9,844 nt of DNA from Gammaproteobacteria bacterium (GTDB lineage Bacteria > Pseudomonadota > Gammaproteobacteria > Pseudomonadales > Azotimanducaceae_A), in NCBI GenBank assembly GCA_012960755.1, contig DUAT01000185.1, positions 1 to 9,844 on the forward strand, read 5' to 3'. The position numbers were made by a program, and so were the translations under genes. The stretch's first letter is position 1; every line of letters starts with the position of its first letter. Positions 7,162 to 9,844 of the stretch are shown here, piece by piece. The notes beneath the pieces are model-generated. The model was not told the DNA's origin and searched no databases. It was given only the letters and a program-made list of their open reading frames with translations.

Positions 7162-8168
7162 CGTATATGACACGCGACAAATTGATCAGCACTGACTTCT
7201 CTTAAAACTGGATCCTCTTGCCGACAGCGTTCAGTGACATGGGGACAACGTGTGTTGAAATGGCATCCTGTTGGCCGATTAATAGGGCTCGGTACATCAC
7301 CCTGTAAAACGGCTTTGTTGCGTTTTAAGGTAGGATCAGGAATCGGTACCGCAGCCAGAAGACTCTTTGTGTAAGGATGTTGGGGATTGGCATAAATTTT
7401 ATCTCTTGGACCATACTCGACAATTCTACCGAGGTACATCACAGCAACCCGCTGACTTATGTGTTCAACTACCGCTAGATCATGTGCAATAAACAAGTAA
7501 GCGAGATTGCGTTCCGCCTGTAAGTCCATCAGCAAATTAACGACTTGAGCCTGTATGGAAACATCGAGGGCTGAGACAGGCTCATCGCAGATTATCAAAT
7601 CGGGGTTCAGTGATAGTGCTCTCGCTATACCGAGACGTTGTCGCTGTCCGCCAGAAAATTCATGGGGGTAGTTATTCATCTGTTGGGCACGGAGGCCGAC
7701 CTGGTCAAAAAGTTTCGTCACTGTTGCATGGCGATCACGCCCGCTGGATTTTTCGTGGACAGAGAGCAGTTCTCCAACAATATCCCCAGCCTTCATTCTT
7801 GGGTTGAGTGATGAAAACGGATCTTGAAAAACAATCTGCATGCGTTTTCGAATTGGTCGTAAGGCTTTGTTATTTAACCCGGAGATCTCTTGACCGTCGA
7901 GCCTGATTGAACCAGAAGTGGGTTTCAGCAGACGAAGCAAGGCCCTCCCCACTGTCGATTTTCCACAACCACTCTCACCCACCAAGCCCAATGTTTCCCC
8001 AGCGTTCAAGGTAAAACTGACACCGTCCACTGCGTGGACATGACCCACTAGCTTATTGAAAATACCCTTGTAAATGGGAAAGTGCTGTTTAAGGTTTTCT
8101 ACGGCTAACAGAGGCGGGTGCTGTGTGCGAATTTTTGAAGTGTCTTCTTTTGAACTGCCAATAGTCAT
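7158..8168 (-). CDS. dppF: peptide/oligopeptide ABC transporter ATPase (DppF/OppF type)
   Basis: This is the second nucleotide-binding subunit, acting at the cytoplasmic face, 336 residues. Walker A is GESGCGKS at 64-71, the Q-loop Q115 is in VFQDPFSSLNPR, the signature FSGGQRQ is at 171-177, Walker B LIICDEP at 191-197, the D-loop SALD follows, and the switch histidine is H229. The C-terminal oligopeptide-transporter domain holds Cys302, 308, 315 and 333 with spacing C-x5-C-x6-C-x17-C. The same pattern occurs in the partner ATPase and matches the [4Fe-4S] site reported for some Dpp/Opp ATPases. The HVHAVDGVSF segment with a preceding KGIFNKLVG insertion is typical of F-type rather than D-type subunits. 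A strong AGGAGG (8175-8180) lies 6 bases upstream of the ATG, inside the end of the preceding gene, and the two genes overlap by four bases. Confidence 0.94.
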   Translation of the reverse strand: MTIGSSKEDTSKIRTQHPPLLAVENLKQHFPIYKGIFNKLVGHVHAVDGVSFTLNAGETLGLVGESGCGKSTVGRALLRLLKPTSGSIRLDGQEISGLNNKALRPIRKRMQIVFQDPFSSLNPRMKAGDIVGELLSVHEKSSGRDRHATVTKLFDQVGLRAQQMNNYPHEFSGGQRQRLGIARALSLNPDLIICDEPVSALDVSIQAQVVNLLMDLQAERNLAYLFIAHDLAVVEHISQRVAVMYLGRIVEYGPRDKIYANPQHPYTKSLLAAVPIPDPTLKRNKAVLQGDVPSPINRPTGCHFNTRCPHVTERCRQEDPVLREVSADQFVACHIR

Positions 8169-9196
8169 TGGCCCCCTCCTATTGAATGAAAGCAGGCCGC
8201 ACTTTGTCCCAGGGTGCGCTCAGTGAAAGGCGGAGCTTTTTCACGACACACCTCTGTCGCTAAAGGACAACGGGGTGCAAACGCACAGCCCACTATTCTT
8301 TCGGTGAGTGGTGGAACGATACCCGGTATCTCATTCAGTTTTCCCCCGGCACTAACACCACCGCCCCCTAGCCGAGGAACAGACTTCAATAACCCCTGGG
8401 TATACGGATGCTGGGGATCTGCGAATAAACTCTCTACTGGCGCTTCCTCAATTTTTCGTCCAGCATACATAACGAGAACCCGGTCGGAAGTTTCTGCCAC
8501 CACCCCCAGGTCGTGTGTAATTAGAATGACTGAGGTATTCAATTTGGCTTGTAACTCGCCGATTAGCTCTAACATCTGCGCCTGAATTGTCACGTCCAGG
8601 GCGGTTGTAGGCTCATCGGCGATAAGCAATTGCGGCTCGCAAGCCAGTGCCATGGCGATCATCACTCGCTGGCGCATGCCGCCGGATAATTGGTGAGGAT
8701 ACTCTTTGACTCGAATCTCTGGTTCTGGAATTTTGACCAGCGTTAACAGCTCTATGGACCGGGCTTTTGCAGCCGACCTGGATAAGCCAAGATGACGACG
8801 TAAGATCTCTTGAATTTGATAGCCGACAGTTAACACAGGATTGAGGGAAGTCATCGGTTCCTGAAAAATCATGCCGATGTCTTTCCCACGAATGTTGTTG
8901 ATTTCTTTGGCAGATAAGCTAAGTAAATCGCGGCCTGCCAATTCTGCCGAGCCTTTGACCACTCGGCCGGGTGGATTGGGAACGAGTTGTAAAATAGATA
9001 GCGCGGTGATGCTCTTACCGCAACCCGATTCCCCGACTATGGCCAGGGTCTCGCCTGGATAAACATCAAATGACAGGCCATTCACCGCCCGGCCAATTCC
9101 ATCTGGGGTATTAAATTCAGTGACCAGGCCACGTACTTTAAGCAATGGTTGAAGTGCTGTGGCTTGCTGTGAACCTGAACGGGGAGCTGTTGTCAT
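8165..9196 (-). CDS. dppD: peptide/oligopeptide ABC transporter ATPase (DppD/OppD type)
   Basis: This is the first gene of the operon and encodes one of the two different ATPases, 343 residues from ATG 9196. Walker A is GESGCGKS at 55-62, the Q-loop Q112 is in [11 protein letters not shown], the signature LSGGMRQ is at 170-176, Walker B LLIADEP at 190-196, and the H-loop is H228. [13 protein letters not shown] after Walker A and the [18 protein letters not shown] stretch are D-type hallmarks. The C-terminal domain carries Cys304, 310, 317 and 335, a possible [4Fe-4S] site. The frame extends to an ATG at 9238, but the best promoter (9249-9278) would begin transcription about where that ATG lies, and it lacks an SD. 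ATG 9196 has only a weak GGA upstream, so the start is not certain. It ends in a four-base overlap with the next ATPase gene. Confidence 0.92.
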   Translation of the reverse strand: MTTAPRSGSQQATALQPLLKVRGLVTEFNTPDGIGRAVNGLSFDVYPGETLAIVGESGCGKSITALSILQLVPNPPGRVVKGSAELAGRDLLSLSAKEINNIRGKDIGMIFQEPMTSLNPVLTVGYQIQEILRRHLGLSRSAAKARSIELLTLVKIPEPEIRVKEYPHQLSGGMRQRVMIAMALACEPQLLIADEPTTALDVTIQAQMLELIGELQAKLNTSVILITHDLGVVAETSDRVLVMYAGRKIEEAPVESLFADPQHPYTQGLLKSVPRLGGGGVSAGGKLNEIPGIVPPLTERIVGCAFAPRCPLATEVCREKAPPFTERTLGQSAACFHSIGGGQ

Positions 9197-9239
9197 CACT
9201 ACCGATCCGTTACCGCTTCGGCAGAAATCATGCCTCATA

Positions 9240-9270
9240 AGGGTCTGTAAAGTAACTGGTTTAAGACCCT
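9240..9270. promoter_or_regulatory. inverted repeat overlapping the operon promoter
   Basis: AGGGTCT (9240-9246) and AGACCCT (9264-9270) are perfect 7-base inverted arms separated by 17 bases. On the minus strand they flank the candidate -10 and cover much of the spacer, where a dimeric repressor would act. There is no T-run, so it is not a terminator. Confidence 0.4.
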
Positions 9271-9278
9271 AAGGTCAA
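9249..9278 (-). promoter_or_regulatory. candidate sigma70 promoter for the transporter operon
   Basis: On the minus strand TTGACC (9278-9273, five of six consensus bases) is followed after 18 bases by TACTTT (9254-9249). The latter keeps the three most conserved -10 bases. The transcript would start near 9243, leaving a leader of roughly 45 bases to ATG 9196. Confidence 0.4.
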
Positions 9279-9397
9279 CCTCAACAATTTAAGGTACCGA
9301 TCAGGTCGAGATTTTGGGTGTTGCAGAAGGTAAGTTGTCAGTATCCGAAATGCATATGACTGGCATCCGCATTTAGGGTATGTTGGGCCGGGCTCTG

Positions 9398-9423
9398 TCA
9401 TGGGGTTATGTCATGGGGCTATG
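9398..9423. repeat. 13-bp tandem repeat, two units
   Basis: TCATGGGGTTATG is followed directly by TCATGGGGCTATG with one mismatch. It lies between the transporter promoter and the chimeric gene. No function is apparent. Confidence 0.6.
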
Positions 9424-9478
9424 TCTATAGAAGCGCCACCGCGTAAAAAAAACGAGTGGAGATCAGGGCTAAATAAAA

Positions 9479-9844
9479 TTGTTAGTAGCGAATCGAGGAG
9501 AGATTGCGATCCGGATCATGCGGGCGGCGGCGGAGTTGAAAAGAAAGTCAGGCGACCGTGTCACGCTCAGCGCTACGGTAAATTCCGCAATTCCCGTTAA
9601 AACGCTTGAATTGATTTTTAATGGTGAAGTGATCGGTGTCATCGAGAATGCTGACGAAAAGTTGCAGCTCGAAATAGAAACAGACCTGCGCATAGAAGAG
9701 AGTAGTTGGGCTGTAGTGCGCACTATTGGCGGCGATTTATCATACCAAAACTGGCCGTTCCTTGGCACGACGAGCATTCCACTAATGGCCCACTCAAGCC
9801 CGATTTATATTGATGTGGATGGAAAGCCCAGAACGGATAAGTCC
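9479..9844 (+). CDS. chimeric ORF: biotin-carboxylase N-terminus joined to CehA/McbA-like C-terminal domain (partial)
   Basis: The frame is open from a TAA at 9470-9472 to the window edge. The first codons read LLVANRGEIAIRIMRAAAEL, almost exactly the first glycine-rich strand-helix of biotin carboxylases and acyl-CoA or pyruvate carboxylases. The expected next segment (a GI..VAVYS-like strand) is absent. Instead the protein continues KSGDRVTLSATVNS...LELIFNGEVIG, then SSWAVVRTIGG and AHSSPIYIDVDGKP. I recognise this as the C-terminal beta domain of CehA/McbA-type PHP metallohydrolases. That gene's catalytic PHP domain is missing. TTG 9479 is the most likely start (AGGG at 9465-9468, 10 bases upstream). 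No frameshift or stop appears inside. The product would lack both enzymatic activities, so it is probably a deletion fusion, though an assembly join is possible. The carboxylase match is strong; the CehA/McbA assignment is from remembered family pattern and less certain. Confidence 0.65.
   Translation, partial: MLVANRGEIAIRIMRAAAELKRKSGDRVTLSATVNSAIPVKTLELIFNGEVIGVIENADEKLQLEIETDLRIEESSWAVVRTIGGDLSYQNWPFLGTTSIPLMAHSSPIYIDVDGKPRTDKS

Noticed and set aside
9469..9777. Minus-strand 102-codon frame
   Set aside because: It is the antisense shadow of the plus-strand chimeric frame, whose translation matches known families.

Overview
The window looks like an accessory or catabolic region of a free-living or host-associated bacterium. 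It has moderate GC by eye, ATGA/GTGA-coupled operon genes, Shine-Dalgarno (SD) sites and a lipobox signal, which suggest a Gram-negative. The sequence does not allow a firm taxonomic call. Paired phytanoyl-CoA dioxygenase-like genes, a family-5 peptide/oligopeptide ABC transporter and a CehA/McbA-like fragment would fit a marine or symbiotic heterotroph (inference, low confidence).

Layout. Positions 1-697 are gene-poor and visibly AT-rich. They hold a diverged direct duplication carrying four GATA..GTAT(T)C sites, plus two copies (15-78 and 624-688) of a ~65-bp element. At 698-1117 (+) lies an HxlR-family regulator broken by an in-frame amber codon at 950-952. Next come two divergently transcribed, mutually dissimilar 2-oxoglutarate/Fe(II) dioxygenases of the PhyH family (1258-2178, minus; 2427-3581, plus), with recognisable promoters in the region between them.

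From 9196 down to 3604 (minus strand) runs a tight five-gene operon for a peptide/opine/nickel-type (PepT) ABC importer. The order is unusual: ATPase D, ATPase F, lipoprotein-type binding protein, permease B, permease C. Four-base overlaps join D-F, F-SBP and B-C, and the SBP-B gap is 16 bp. Both ATPases carry a C-terminal four-cysteine motif with identical spacing. A promoter with an inverted repeat across its -10 region lies just upstream.

At the right edge (9479 to the end, plus) an open frame begins with the start of a biotin carboxylase (ANRGEIAIRIMRAA...). It then passes in frame into what looks like the C-terminal domain of a CehA/McbA-type metallohydrolase. No intact copy of either parent gene is visible.

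How the genes may work together (inference): the transporter imports a small peptide-like or other polar solute, and the two dioxygenases could oxidise it or a derivative. The HxlR remnant, the chimeric gene and the decayed repeats at both ends suggest recombination and gene loss around an otherwise intact transporter-oxygenase core. I saw no tRNA, rRNA, CRISPR array or insertion sequence.
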